Source: Flavobacteriales bacterium (lineage in GTDB: Bacteria; Bacteroidota; Bacteroidia; Flavobacteriales_D; Sanyastnellaceae). Taken from it: DNA of 16,048 bases. The translations under genes were made by a program, and so were the position numbers. Location of the stretch: positions 1 to 16,048 of the forward strand of contig CANGVZ010000011.1 in NCBI GenBank assembly GCA_947457285.1. Reading direction: 5' to 3'. How positions within the stretch are numbered: the stretch's first letter is position 1; each line of letters starts with the position of its first letter. The notes below the pieces were generated by a model that saw nothing but the letters and a program-made list of their open reading frames with translations, ran no database searches and was not told where the DNA came from. Of this stretch, positions 1-6,822 are shown in pieces.

Positions 1-1
1 C

Positions 2-1621
2 ACAGGTCTTATTCACAAGGGTTCAGAGAGTCATCAATGGCACAGCGAGTTTAATGTTATTGGTGAAAATAGTGCTGTTCGCAAGAATGTGCTTTACGAA
101 AACGCCGAAGAAGCCTATTTTCTTTCTGGAGCTTGGATCAACAACCCCATTTCTGATTGGCATTTGGATCGGCACGTGGTTCGCAGTTCTGTCGTTTCCA
201 GTGAGGCATTTGATGCCATAGCCGGTCCGGTTCATGGTTTTTTTTATGATAAAAAAGAAAACCGCTTATTACTGCATGGTGACTTCGCACGTCAGCATCC
301 CTTGTTTTATTATTCGGAAAAAGAATTTTTTGCCTTTGCGCCTTCCGTGTCGCAACTCATCGAACTCCTTAAAAAGAACAATAAACGTATCGAGCCTGAT
401 CAAGAAGGGGCCGCGCTTCTTTTGACCTTCGCTTCAATATTGGGCGACAAGACGCTAGTGAAGGGAATATGTAAGCTTTTACCGGGACATTCTCTTGAAT
501 GGCTAGACGGCAGCTTTCATGTGCGTGCAAGAAGAGACTTATTGAGGGTTAAAAGGAATTTGAAAAATCCCTCCGAGGCCATCGCACAACTCGCATCAGC
601 ATTTGAAAAGGCTACCCGTGAGATGATTGAATTTGCAACAAGGTGTGATGTGGCGCAACTCAACTTGCTTAGCGGTGGCATTGACTCACGCATGGTATTA
701 TTCGAATCAATAAAGCACCAGCCCCATGGTGACGTGCTTTGTTTTTCCAAAAGAAATTATCTCGATCACCGAATTAGTGAGCAGATTGCACAAGATTTAG
801 CGCTTTCGTATCATTTTTTCGATCTTCATCAGGGCGAATACATGACTTATACAGAAAGCGTGGAGGAATATGACGGAACGATTAATTATCTCGCGAGTGC
901 TCATCACCGGTTGGCTACAAAGGAGCTGCAAAAGCACTTTGGTGTAGTGGCCGCAGGACAGCTTGGAAATGAGATTTTAGCTGAGTACTTTATCCCAGAA
1001 GCAACACCCGAACGAACGTTCGGTTCTTTGGTAACATATAAGGCAGCTCTGTCCATGTGTGAAGCAGAGTTGAACAGGGCGTGGAATCAAACTCCCGATA
1101 GTGTAATATTCAAATTGTATAACAGAGGTTTCTTGTATACAAATTCTGCTGCCTATAGCACGCAGGATGCCGTGTTGTATAGCCCATTTACAAGGTCTGA
1201 TTTCGTTGAGATTGCTTTGGCGTTGCACCCAGATCTGATGTCCAATCATTATATTTATCTCCAATGGATGGGAGAGAAGTATCCGCGAGCCCAGCGCTAT
1301 ATTTGGGAAAGATATAGAACCTTTCCAAAGGGAGGCTTGTCGCTGCATTGGGCAAAATGGAAGATGAAGGTGATGATAAAACTAATTTATGCGCGCAACA
1401 ATTTTAAGAATGCCTCAATGACCCCCGTGGACGAATGGTATGCGTCATCGCAACAACTAAGAGAATTTTTTACAAGAGAATATAAAGAACATAAAAACGC
1501 TCTCGAACTGTTTCCTCAACTAAAAGCATTGATAGAGCGTGACTATGACACCATGAGTGTGATAAATAAAGGATCTGTACTTACTTTGCTAAAGGCTAGT
1601 AAAATGTATTTTTATAAGTAA
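2..1621 (+). CDS. Asparagine synthase-like glutamine amidotransferase (5' partial)
   Basis: A two-domain protein of the asparagine synthetase B type. An N-terminal class II glutamine amidotransferase-like domain (GFFYDKKENRLLLHGDFARQ, then HPLFYY, around nt 233-310) is followed by an ATP-pyrophosphatase synthetase domain with the PP-loop SGGIDS at nt 671-688. Family members amidate a carboxylate using glutamine and ATP; in polysaccharide loci they are thought to amidate uronic acids, but the substrate here is unknown. The frame is open without a stop back to position 2. The first possible start is a GTG at 89, which lies inside coherent protein sequence, so I treat the gene as continuing off the left edge; its N-terminal catalytic Cys, if present, is outside the window. 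The PP-loop is followed by Arg (SGGIDSRMVL), unlike the usual Ser. The stop overlaps the next start as TAATG, which implies translational coupling to the flippase. Confidence 0.85.
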   Translation, partial: TGLIHKGSESHQWHSEFNVIGENSAVRKNVLYENAEEAYFLSGAWINNPISDWHLDRHVVRSSVVSSEAFDAIAGPVHGFFYDKKENRLLLHGDFARQHPLFYYSEKEFFAFAPSVSQLIELLKKNNKRIEPDQEGAALLLTFASILGDKTLVKGICKLLPGHSLEWLDGSFHVRARRDLLRVKRNLKNPSEAIAQLASAFEKATREMIEFATRCDVAQLNLLSGGIDSRMVLFESIKHQPHGDVLCFSKRNYLDHRISEQIAQDLALSYHFFDLHQGEYMTYTESVEEYDGTINYLASAHHRLATKELQKHFGVVAAGQLGNEILAEYFIPEATPERTFGSLVTYKAALSMCEAELNRAWNQTPDSVIFKLYNRGFLYTNSAAYSTQDAVLYSPFTRSDFVEIALALHPDLMSNHYIYLQWMGEKYPRAQRYIWERYRTFPKGGLSLHWAKWKMKVMIKLIYARNNFKNASMTPVDEWYASSQQLREFFTREYKEHKNALELFPQLKALIERDYDTMSVINKGSVLTLLKASKMYFYK

Positions 1622-2901
1622 TGAATGTCAGAGACTACATACAAACGTTCATTCACCGAAAGGGAGTGTGGATGTTGGTAGCCAATGGAATCACAAAAGT
1701 GCTTGGTTTTGTGTCTGTGATGATCGTGACGAGACTCACAACAGAATCAGATTTCGGAGAGTATTCGTATGCATTTAACATAGTAAGTGCGTTGGTTCCA
1801 TTTATGGGCTTTGGCGCTTATCAGGCATTTTTGAGGTATAGCGTTGAGGCAAGGGGTCAGGTTGAAAAAAAGGAACTTTATCGCTACGCATTTGGAAGAG
1901 GTGTATTGTTTGCAGTCATTTTGGTCTTGTTGCTATTGTTAGGCGCTCCGTGGATTTGCAATGATTTGCCAGGCAGCGAGGCTTCTTTTCGAATTGTTGC
2001 TTTTGTGATAATTACAACGCTCTTAATGGAATATGTGAAGAGCTATGCGCGAGCCATTCATCTCAATGCGATATCGGCGCGAATCGATGCGTATTATGCA
2101 ATCATTCTATTAATTCTCGCCATCGTTTTGACCTACGCCTTTGGTGTACTGGGATATGCCGTGGCGGTGGCAGCTGCGCCGTTATTAGCGATTTTGTTTT
2201 TTGTAAAAAAAATGAAATTGCTAGAATTAAAGTGGAAGCCCTTTCGGGGAGATTCAAGGGGATTTTGGAGGTATGGGGTATACACCACGGTTGGGGCGTT
2301 GTTGGCGCAGCTATTCTATGCCGTAGATATTTTTATGATAGGTTCATACGTCGGAGACGATGCCACGGAAGTGGCCATATACCGAATCGCAGTGATAATT
2401 CCCTTGGCTACGTTGGTTTTGCCGGTATCCATTGCCGCCACAGACTTCGTCCGCAATGCGCAGCGCGGGGGAGATAGAGGGGCGTTGAAGACTTATATCT
2501 TGAATTATTGGAAAGTATTTGGACTGCTATCACTTATTGTACTTTTCACAATAAGTTTATTGGCGCCTCTGATATTGAATCTTTTTGGAGGTGAATATGC
2601 GCATGGTGTTGAAGTGATGCGCATCTATCTGATAGGCAGTTTGGGAGCGCATTTGTTGCGAGTACCGTTTGGCAATCTCCTTTCCGCGGTGGGCAAGGCG
2701 TCTTGGAACACGTGGATCAATGCCTTTGTATTGGTGTCTACGATTTTGCTTTGTGGTATTTTATTGCCGCTGTATGAAATCAAGGGAGCAGCGATGGCGA
2801 TGGCCATCATGACCTGGGTGAGCGGATTGCTTAATGCATCTGCATTTTGGTGGTATTGGAGGGGGTTGCGGTATAGAGAGCGGTTAAACGGCGATTTGTA
2901 A
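1621..2901 (+). CDS. wzx: Wzx-like oligosaccharide flippase (MOP superfamily)
   Basis: A 426-residue, very hydrophobic inner-membrane protein with about 12 or more predicted membrane segments and short charged loops, the usual size and shape of polysaccharide flippases of the MOP/MATE superfamily. The N-terminus (GVWMLVANGITKVLGFVSVM, then IVTRL) is typical: an amphipathic start, a Gly-rich first helix and the VTRLTTESDFGEYSYAF loop. Such proteins flip undecaprenyl-pyrophosphate-linked repeat units to the periplasm. The ATG at 1621 overlaps the amidotransferase stop, so the two are probably co-expressed. No Wzy polymerase is visible beside it. It is the second exporter class in the window (Wzm/Wzt lies at 11373-13438), so it probably serves a different glycan. 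The exact substrate cannot be read from sequence. Confidence 0.85.
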   Translation: MNVRDYIQTFIHRKGVWMLVANGITKVLGFVSVMIVTRLTTESDFGEYSYAFNIVSALVPFMGFGAYQAFLRYSVEARGQVEKKELYRYAFGRGVLFAVILVLLLLLGAPWICNDLPGSEASFRIVAFVIITTLLMEYVKSYARAIHLNAISARIDAYYAIILLILAIVLTYAFGVLGYAVAVAAAPLLAILFFVKKMKLLELKWKPFRGDSRGFWRYGVYTTVGALLAQLFYAVDIFMIGSYVGDDATEVAIYRIAVIIPLATLVLPVSIAATDFVRNAQRGGDRGALKTYILNYWKVFGLLSLIVLFTISLLAPLILNLFGGEYAHGVEVMRIYLIGSLGAHLLRVPFGNLLSAVGKASWNTWINAFVLVSTILLCGILLPLYEIKGAAMAMAIMTWVSGLLNASAFWWYWRGLRYRERLNGDL

Positions 2902-2929
2902 AAAAAGCCGCTTCTTATATTATGGCTTT
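2900..2929 (-). terminator. Likely intrinsic terminator after the Abi gene
   Basis: The arms AAAGCC (2904-2909) and GGCTTT (2924-2929) pair around a 14-nt loop. On the minus strand the 3' arm runs into a stretch of T (complement of 2900-2906). It lies 32 bases past the Abi stop codon and just past the convergent flippase stop. The stem is short, so strength is uncertain, and read-through from the plus strand is possible. Confidence 0.4.
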
Positions 2930-2960
2930 CGCTTCACTACAACGCATGCTGAAGGTATCA

Positions 2961-3858
2961 TTATTTCCAAAATGTATCACTTTTCCAATTAGTGGGAAAG
3001 CCCATTTCCTTTTCCTGTGCTAGAGGACATTTTTTCATTAGCTCAAGAAGCTTTGATGTAAATGAATGTCCAGGGCTAATGATGTCAAGCACATATTTCA
3101 TGCAGCAAAGTGCCGCGTATACCTTATATGGATATACATTCCGATTTTGAATAAAGGGCTGAGCTGTGTGAGTAGGGATTTTAATATGGGCCGTCAACCT
3201 GCGATTCCACAACCTTCCATGGTGAGCACAAATATTTCGAATATTACTGAAGGAGTGCATCCAGCTTTCAAGCACACCAGCATCGTTAAATCCATAGTAC
3301 TTAGTAACAGCCTTCTTCTCAGCCCCCAACTTCAAGTTTCGAAATATGAGTGACAATAATCCAAAACTACTGACTTCAAGACTCATCCAGCTAGGTGGTT
3401 CTGGAGGATTGGTATATTTTGATTTATAGTGGTCGATAAAAGTTTCAACACTTCGATCAACCTCTTGATGAAGACGCGTGTAATCTTTAGCAAATTGAAC
3501 AGAATTTCTAAATAGTTTTCCATCCAAATGCCAGTGACTTCCATTTGATAATGCCCAATTATAAATCACTTGCGTCCTCATTGAGATTTCAATCTTCTCA
3601 ATTGCATCGAGCACTAACAAACGAAATTGACGATCAAACACATAAAGATTGATAATTTCATCAAATGAAATTGGTTTTTTGAAAGGATGATTCGGGTCTA
3701 AATTGTCTTGAAATGGAAACGTGTAAGCCCTTAATCGATAATAACTGATATTTGAAAGATACGACGCAGCTTTAATCTCATCGGGGATAATTAAGCCTCT
3801 GTTTTTTTAGCCTGAGAATTTGGTCTTCAATTGTAATTGGCGGTTTCTGGTAGTTCAT
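2961..3858 (-). pseudogene. Abi family (AbiF/AbiD-like, Abi_2) HEPN protein, frameshifted
   Basis: A gene for an abortive-infection protein of the Abi_2 type, read from ATG at 3858 to TAA at 2961. The start frame gives MNYQKPPITIEDQILRLKKQ and hits TGA at 3780-3778 after 26 codons. Removing one A from the 7-A tract (minus strand of 3802-3808) restores one frame of 298 codons, continuing GLIIPDEIKAASYLSNISYY, then RLRAY and VFDRQFRLLVLDAIEKIEIS, which is the normal family N-terminus and length (about 300 aa). A HEPN ribonuclease motif, RNICAH (R-x4-H), lies at nt 3239-3222. The family is linked to phage defence, probably by RNA cleavage and growth arrest. The 3' part alone (from about 3641, GTG) lacks the N-terminal region and is unlikely to be the native product. 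The frameshift may be real decay, a phase-variable tract or a sequencing error; the rest of the frame is intact, which suggests a recent event. A structured RNA with its own promoter lies directly upstream. Confidence 0.85.
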
Positions 3859-3888
3859 CTAATTAAGGTTTAAGCCAGTCAAATCTCC

Positions 3889-3945
3889 AAAAAGCGAAAA
3901 CCCGCCCAGGTGCGCTGATCTAACGAGAAGCGTGGCGGGTATTAT
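3889..3945 (-). ncRNA. Candidate structured RNA upstream of the Abi gene (abiF-RNA-like)
   Basis: On the minus strand a compact two-tier hairpin spans 3940-3900. The outer stem ACCCGCC/GGCGGGT (3940-3934 with 3906-3900) has 7 pairs with a bulged G. The inner stem CGCT/AGCG (3932-3929 with 3916-3913) closes a 12-nt loop; CACC stays unpaired on the 3' side. The tail TTTTCGCTTTTT (3900-3889) gives a terminator-like 3' end. It begins about 7 bases after a Bacteroidota-type promoter and ends 31 bases before the Abi ATG. From memory, a conserved abiF RNA motif has been described upstream of Abi_2 genes, and related RNAs act as antitoxins to the HEPN protein. Identity to that family is my inference; the hairpin itself is directly visible. 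It could instead be a simple attenuator or leader terminator for the Abi gene. Confidence 0.6.
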
Positions 3946-3951
3946 TGAAGG

Positions 3952-3984
3952 CGAATATATACTCAATCTGGTGATTTGAACAAA
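3952..3984 (-). promoter_or_regulatory. Predicted promoter for the hairpin RNA / Abi gene
   Basis: Minus strand: TTTG (3984-3981), 21-nt spacer, TATATTCG (3959-3952). This fits the Bacteroidota consensus TTTG-N19-21-TAnnTTTG with one mismatch in the -7 element. The predicted start is near 3945, just ahead of the hairpin RNA. The -33 element lies next to the end of the decayed methyltransferase fragment. Confidence 0.5.
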
Positions 3985-3997
3985 TTTTTAACAATTA

Positions 3998-4320
3998 CTA
4001 TATAACTCTAACTTCGTTATCATAAATAGAAATGAAAATCAAACCGTTCTCTTTCAAAAGATTTCTAGCCAACTTTAATTTTGGATTCATCATGGTCAAA
4101 CAATACGAATGATATCGTCCCGCGGTACCAGTATTCAATACCAAACGCTGGTTGTATTCATCTTTCAGCCACTATCTTCTTTGAACTCCTCCGAACTTTG
4201 AGTGAATTTATCTCTGTCAACAAAATCCTTTCCTCTATTGCAAGTTGGATCGATGTAGATCATCTTGATCTTGCATAAATAGCTTTTTAGTAGAATTTTC
4301 AGTACCTCTAAATAGTCGCA
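3998..4320 (-). pseudogene. Decayed fragment of a type III-like DNA methyltransferase (Mod)
   Basis: Minus-strand translation gives pieces of an adenine-specific Mod methyltransferase: YLEVLKILLKSYLCKIKMIY, then IDPTCNRGKDFV and DKFTQSSEEFKEDSG (stop). After a frameshift near 4165 it continues KDEYNQRLVLNTGTAGRYHS, LARNLLKENGLIFISIYDNE and VRVI, then TAG at 4000-3998. In active enzymes the catalytic motif IV is DPPYN; here it reads DPTCN. LIFISIDDNEV is the typical later segment and is recognisable. Only about 105 of the usual 500-600 or more residues remain, with a nonsense codon, a frameshift and a damaged catalytic motif, so it cannot be functional. The homology stops abruptly at about 4000, where the Abi/RNA module begins. 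Confidence 0.75.
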
Positions 4321-4326
4321 TTGGTT

Positions 4327-4437
4327 TTAGAGATGTTGCTCAAGACGATTTCAAGGAGCGGTAGAATATCCCACATAGAATTTGATAGCCTGCTCAAAAC
4401 AGAAAGTATAGATAATACGCAGCATTTAGTTTTTCAT
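4327..4437 (-). pseudogene. Decayed GIY-YIG nuclease domain fragment
   Basis: Minus-strand frame with three internal stops: MLRIIYTFCFEQAIKFYVGY, then STAP, stop, NRLEQHL, stop. It resembles the first 40 residues of small GIY-YIG (URI-type) nucleases, in which a strand carrying Ile-Tyr is followed by KxYVGYS and RLxxH. The second-half catalytic residues are absent. It lies between the tRNA-Asn terminator and the methyltransferase fragment, and is in the same reading frame as that fragment's first part, separated by stops. The match is short, so I hold this less firmly than the methyltransferase call. Confidence 0.5.
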
Positions 4438-4440
4438 AAA

Positions 4441-4472
4441 ATAAAAAAGGGCTACAGTTTCCTGTAACCCTT
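4441..4472 (-). terminator. Intrinsic terminator of tRNA-Asn
   Basis: The strong inverted repeat AAGGG-c-TACAG (4447-4457), loop TTTC, CTGTA-a-CCCTT (4462-4472) has ten pairs around one internal mismatch. On the minus strand it is followed by TTTTTT (4448-4443). It lies 14 bases downstream of the tRNA 3' end. Confidence 0.85.
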
Positions 4473-4485
4473 GGCTCCAACGGAG

Positions 4486-4559
4486 CTCCCCAGCCTGGGC
4501 TCGAACCAGGGACCCCATGATTAACAGTCATGTGCTCTAACCAGCTGAGCTACTAGGGA
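4486..4559 (-). tRNA. tRNA-Asn (anticodon GTT)
   Basis: A complete 74-nt cloverleaf on the minus strand. The acceptor stem TCCCTAG pairs with CTGGGGA (one G-T pair). The D arm is GCTCAGCTGGTTAGAGC, the anticodon stem CATGA/TCATG holds the loop CTGTTAA with anticodon GTT (4525-4523), and the T arm is CCTGG-TTCGAGC-CCAGG. The discriminator is G and CCA is not encoded. Its 3' end faces the decayed GIY-YIG/methyltransferase/Abi stretch, as expected for a tRNA used as an integration site. I saw no obvious second copy of its 3' end in the interlude. Confidence 0.97.
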
Positions 4560-4691
4560 ATTTAATCAGAAGATCATTCTGTTTAAACTACCATTTTACT
4601 CTAGCCTCCCGAATCTTCGGGATAGAACACCGATATCACGGCTTTTGCTGAGGTTGTATTAATAAAGAACTTGTTCCTTTGAAAAGGGGTG

Positions 4692-4723
4692 CAATATTAC
4701 ACGTAAGAATTTGAAATAGCAAA
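4692..4723 (-). promoter_or_regulatory. Predicted promoter for tRNA-Asn
   Basis: Minus strand: TTTG (4723-4720), 20-nt spacer, TAATATTG (4699-4692), a good fit to TTTG-N19-21-TAnnTTTG with one mismatch. The predicted start near 4685 leaves a leader of roughly 125 nt before the tRNA, containing the TCCCGA/TCGGGA hairpin. Confidence 0.5.
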
Positions 4724-4887
4724 TTTTTTAAAAAAAATGTTGCCCTGCACTTTTCTAATCCTCCTCGAGCCATAAAGGAACTCTACGCCTTGTTGTTATT
4801 ATGGGTCAGGCTGATTGTGGCTGACTGCCCAATGGCGCGATGCCTGGTCTTAAAATGGAAATGAGAATTCGGTTAAACCTGATACGG

Positions 4888-4895
4888 TATATTTG
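4888..4895 (+). promoter_or_regulatory. Predicted -7 element for the 4939 glycosyltransferase
   Basis: TATATTTG is a perfect match to the Bacteroidota -7 consensus TAnnTTTG, 43 bases before the ATG at 4939. No clear TTTG -33 element sits at the expected distance, so strength is uncertain. Confidence 0.45.
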
Positions 4896-4938
4896 TTCCC
4901 AATAAGCAAGGTGCAAAATCAAATTAACTCGGATATCC

Positions 4939-5718
4939 ATGCAATTGCAACTCTCAATCATCACTGTTAACCTCAACAATCAGGAAGGTTTAAAACGCAC
5001 CATTCAGAGTGTAAGAGATCAAAAATTAAAGAATTTTGAGTTCGTCGTGATTGATGGCGTAAGTAAGGATGGAAGCGTAGAATGTATCGGGGACAATCGT
5101 GATATAATTCATACTGCCATTATCGAAAAGGATAAAGGCATTTATGATGCGATGAACAAGGGAATTGGTTTGGCGAGAGGTAAATATGTAATTTTCCTTA
5201 ATAGCGGTGATTTCTTTTACAATGACAGCGTTCTTCAGGAGGTATTCGAAAAGGAACATGATGAAGATATCCTTTACGGTCATGTCTTGTCAGCCGGGAA
5301 TGTTAGAAGAGTTCCAGAACGTGTTACGGCTAGTTTCATATTGAGAAGGTCGCTGAATCATCAAGGGAGTTTTATAAAAAGATCACTCTTCGATGACTTG
5401 GGCCTTTATGAGACGCGTTTCCGTTATGATGCGGACTGGGCATTTTTTATTAGGGCAATCTTGGAGAAAAAATGTTCAACCTACTACGTGGATCGCGTGA
5501 TTGCGGTGTTTGAAGGTGGCGGAATGTCGAGCAAGCGCGATTTTTCTCATTATACCGAGCAGGCCGAAGTAATTCAATACGCATATCCAGAAATGCATGA
5601 ATTCTACAAAGACCACATGGATTTAATTCTAATAAAAAAAGAATGGATGAATATCCAAAATAGTCGCTTGCACAAAGTAGCTTTCTTTCTTCAGAAAGTA
5701 TTAGCTAAGTTTAAATGA
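4939..5718 (+). CDS. Family 2 glycosyltransferase
   Basis: A 259-residue GT-A fold enzyme of family GT2, acting in the cytoplasm and adding one sugar to a growing glycan. The N-terminal nucleotide-binding strand is SIITVNLNN (6-14); the VVIDG segment (36-40) carries the conserved Asp. The metal-binding region reads FLNSGD (86-91), the NxGD variant common in this subgroup in place of DxD. The acceptor-side HQGSF (141-145) and DADW (164-167) follow. It has no membrane segment. It stands alone on the plus strand between the tRNA and the minus-strand glycan operon, with a likely promoter at 4888. Its last 18 bases overlap tail-to-tail with the aminotransferase gene. Donor and acceptor cannot be told from sequence. 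Confidence 0.9.
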   Translation: MQLQLSIITVNLNNQEGLKRTIQSVRDQKLKNFEFVVIDGVSKDGSVECIGDNRDIIHTAIIEKDKGIYDAMNKGIGLARGKYVIFLNSGDFFYNDSVLQEVFEKEHDEDILYGHVLSAGNVRRVPERVTASFILRRSLNHQGSFIKRSLFDDLGLYETRFRYDADWAFFIRAILEKKCSTYYVDRVIAVFEGGGMSSKRDFSHYTEQAEVIQYAYPEMHEFYKDHMDLILIKKEWMNIQNSRLHKVAFFLQKVLAKFK

Positions 5719-6822
5719 AACAATGACTTCACATACGGTATCAATCTCGTCATTAGTGATTCCCAAACCACTCGGCACATAAAAGCCATTGCGTGCTAGT
5801 TTTTCGGCGTTGGGATATCTTTCATTTTTGAAGAGTCCCATATTTTGAAATACAGGCTGTTCGTGCATACACCAGAAGAATGGTCTCGTGCCGATTTGAT
5901 TGGAACTGAGATATTTTTGCATGGCCTCGTTCAACTCTTGTGTCTCTGCGAGCAATCCATAAATCCAAAATATATTTTCGGCGTATTCTAATTGTGTAGG
6001 CTGTACTTCGAATCCTTTGATATTGCTGAGATGTGAATGATAGCGTAGTCCTATTTCTTTTTTCCGCGCGATGTGCTGGTCTATCCGTTCCAATTGGGCG
6101 AGGCCTAATGCCGCTTGCAAATTGGTCATTCTATAATTCCAACCTATTTCATTATGGACAAATCGTCTACCAGGCTCAAACGCCAGGTTGCGAAGTTTAC
6201 GACATCTCTCCGCAATTTTTTCATCATCACACATGATCATACCACCTTCACCTGTAGTGATGTGCTTGTTGGGATAAAAACTGAAAGTACTTATGGTACC
6301 AAAGCTTCCACATTTTTTGCCTTTATAAGTTTGACCATGCATTTCTGCCGCGTCTTCAATCAGATAGAGATTGTATTTTTTACAAAGGTCAACAACGGGA
6401 TCCATATCAACGGGAAACCCATAGATATGAACGACTAGAACTGCTTTAGTTTTTGAAGTTATCTTACTCTCAATAGCGGAAACATCCATGTTCCAAGAGG
6501 AAAGATCTGATTCTACGAGAACAGGAGTAGCACCTGCACTGACAACCGACTGCGCAGGGCTGATGATTGTAAAAGCAGGCATGATTACTTCATCGCCCAC
6601 ACCGATTTCGAGAGCTTTGATGCACACATCTAAAGCAGCGCTGCCGTTGCTGACAGCGATTCCGTAATTGCGGCCTACATACTTACTCATCTCACTTTCG
6701 AACTTAGCTATGAAAGGGCCTTCACTGGAAATCCAGCCAGTATCAATGCACTCGTTCAAAAGCTCTTTTTCTCGCTCGCCAAGTAGCGGCGTATTTACAG
6801 GTATAGGTTTCTGATTCATCAT
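5701..6822 (-). CDS. DegT/DnrJ/EryC1 aminotransferase, perosamine-synthase-like
   Basis: A 373-residue fold-type I PLP enzyme that aminates a keto-sugar nucleotide using glutamate. The PLP lysine is K186 in FSFYPNKHITTGEGGM; the conserved Asp is D157 in EDAAE. Pattern matches to GDP-perosamine synthases (RfbE/Per) as I remember them include GWISSEGPFIAKFE (29-42), VHIYGFPVDM (131-140), IGWNYRMTN (226-234) and the late TRPFFW. A GDP-4-keto-6-deoxymannose substrate is therefore the best guess, but other 4-aminosugars are possible. It is last in a six-gene minus-strand operon; its ATG overlaps the methyltransferase stop as TAATG, so the two are probably made together. A second Met at codon 2 is equally possible as the start. 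Confidence 0.9.
   Translation of the reverse strand: MMNQKPIPVNTPLLGEREKELLNECIDTGWISSEGPFIAKFESEMSKYVGRNYGIAVSNGSAALDVCIKALEIGVGDEVIMPAFTIISPAQSVVSAGATPVLVESDLSSWNMDVSAIESKITSKTKAVLVVHIYGFPVDMDPVVDLCKKYNLYLIEDAAEMHGQTYKGKKCGSFGTISTFSFYPNKHITTGEGGMIMCDDEKIAERCRKLRNLAFEPGRRFVHNEIGWNYRMTNLQAALGLAQLERIDQHIARKKEIGLRYHSHLSNIKGFEVQPTQLEYAENIFWIYGLLAETQELNEAMQKYLSSNQIGTRPFFWCMHEQPVFQNMGLFKNERYPNAEKLARNGFYVPSGLGITNDEIDTVCEVIVSFKLS

Larger units (their letters stand above)
4560..4938. other. Intergenic region: tRNA leader, two hairpins, divergent promoters
   Basis: There is no convincing gene here. It holds a perfect 6-bp hairpin with an ATCT loop, TCCCGAATCTTCGGGA (4607-4622), which lies in the predicted tRNA precursor. 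There is also a weaker stem GTCAG/CTGAC (4805-4809 with 4821-4825). The minus-strand promoter for the tRNA and the plus-strand promoter for the glycosyltransferase are listed separately. A short minus-strand frame beginning ATGGCTCGAGGAGG looks fortuitous. Confidence 0.5.

Noticed and set aside
89..91. GTG as the start codon of the amidotransferase gene
   Set aside because: The frame is open and protein-like from position 2 with no stop, and the GATase domain would be truncated; the gene most likely begins outside the window.
3066..3353. Plus-strand open frame of 95 codons
   Set aside because: It is antisense to the Abi gene, whose HEPN motif and family pattern are clear; the plus frame shows no recognisable protein features.
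3801..3810. Programmed -1 ribosomal frameshift at the A-rich tract (A AAA AAC) in the Abi gene
   Set aside because: The heptamer is in the wrong phase: the start-frame codons are CTA AAA AAA CAG, and joining the frames needs +1 (or -2), not -1. A tract-length change explains it better.
4081..4278. Plus-strand open frame of 65 codons
   Set aside because: It is antisense to the decayed Mod methyltransferase fragment, which has recognisable motifs on the minus strand.
4607..4622. TCCCGA/TCGGGA hairpin as a terminator
   Set aside because: Neither strand has a T-run after it, and it lies inside the likely tRNA leader; kept only as a structural element.
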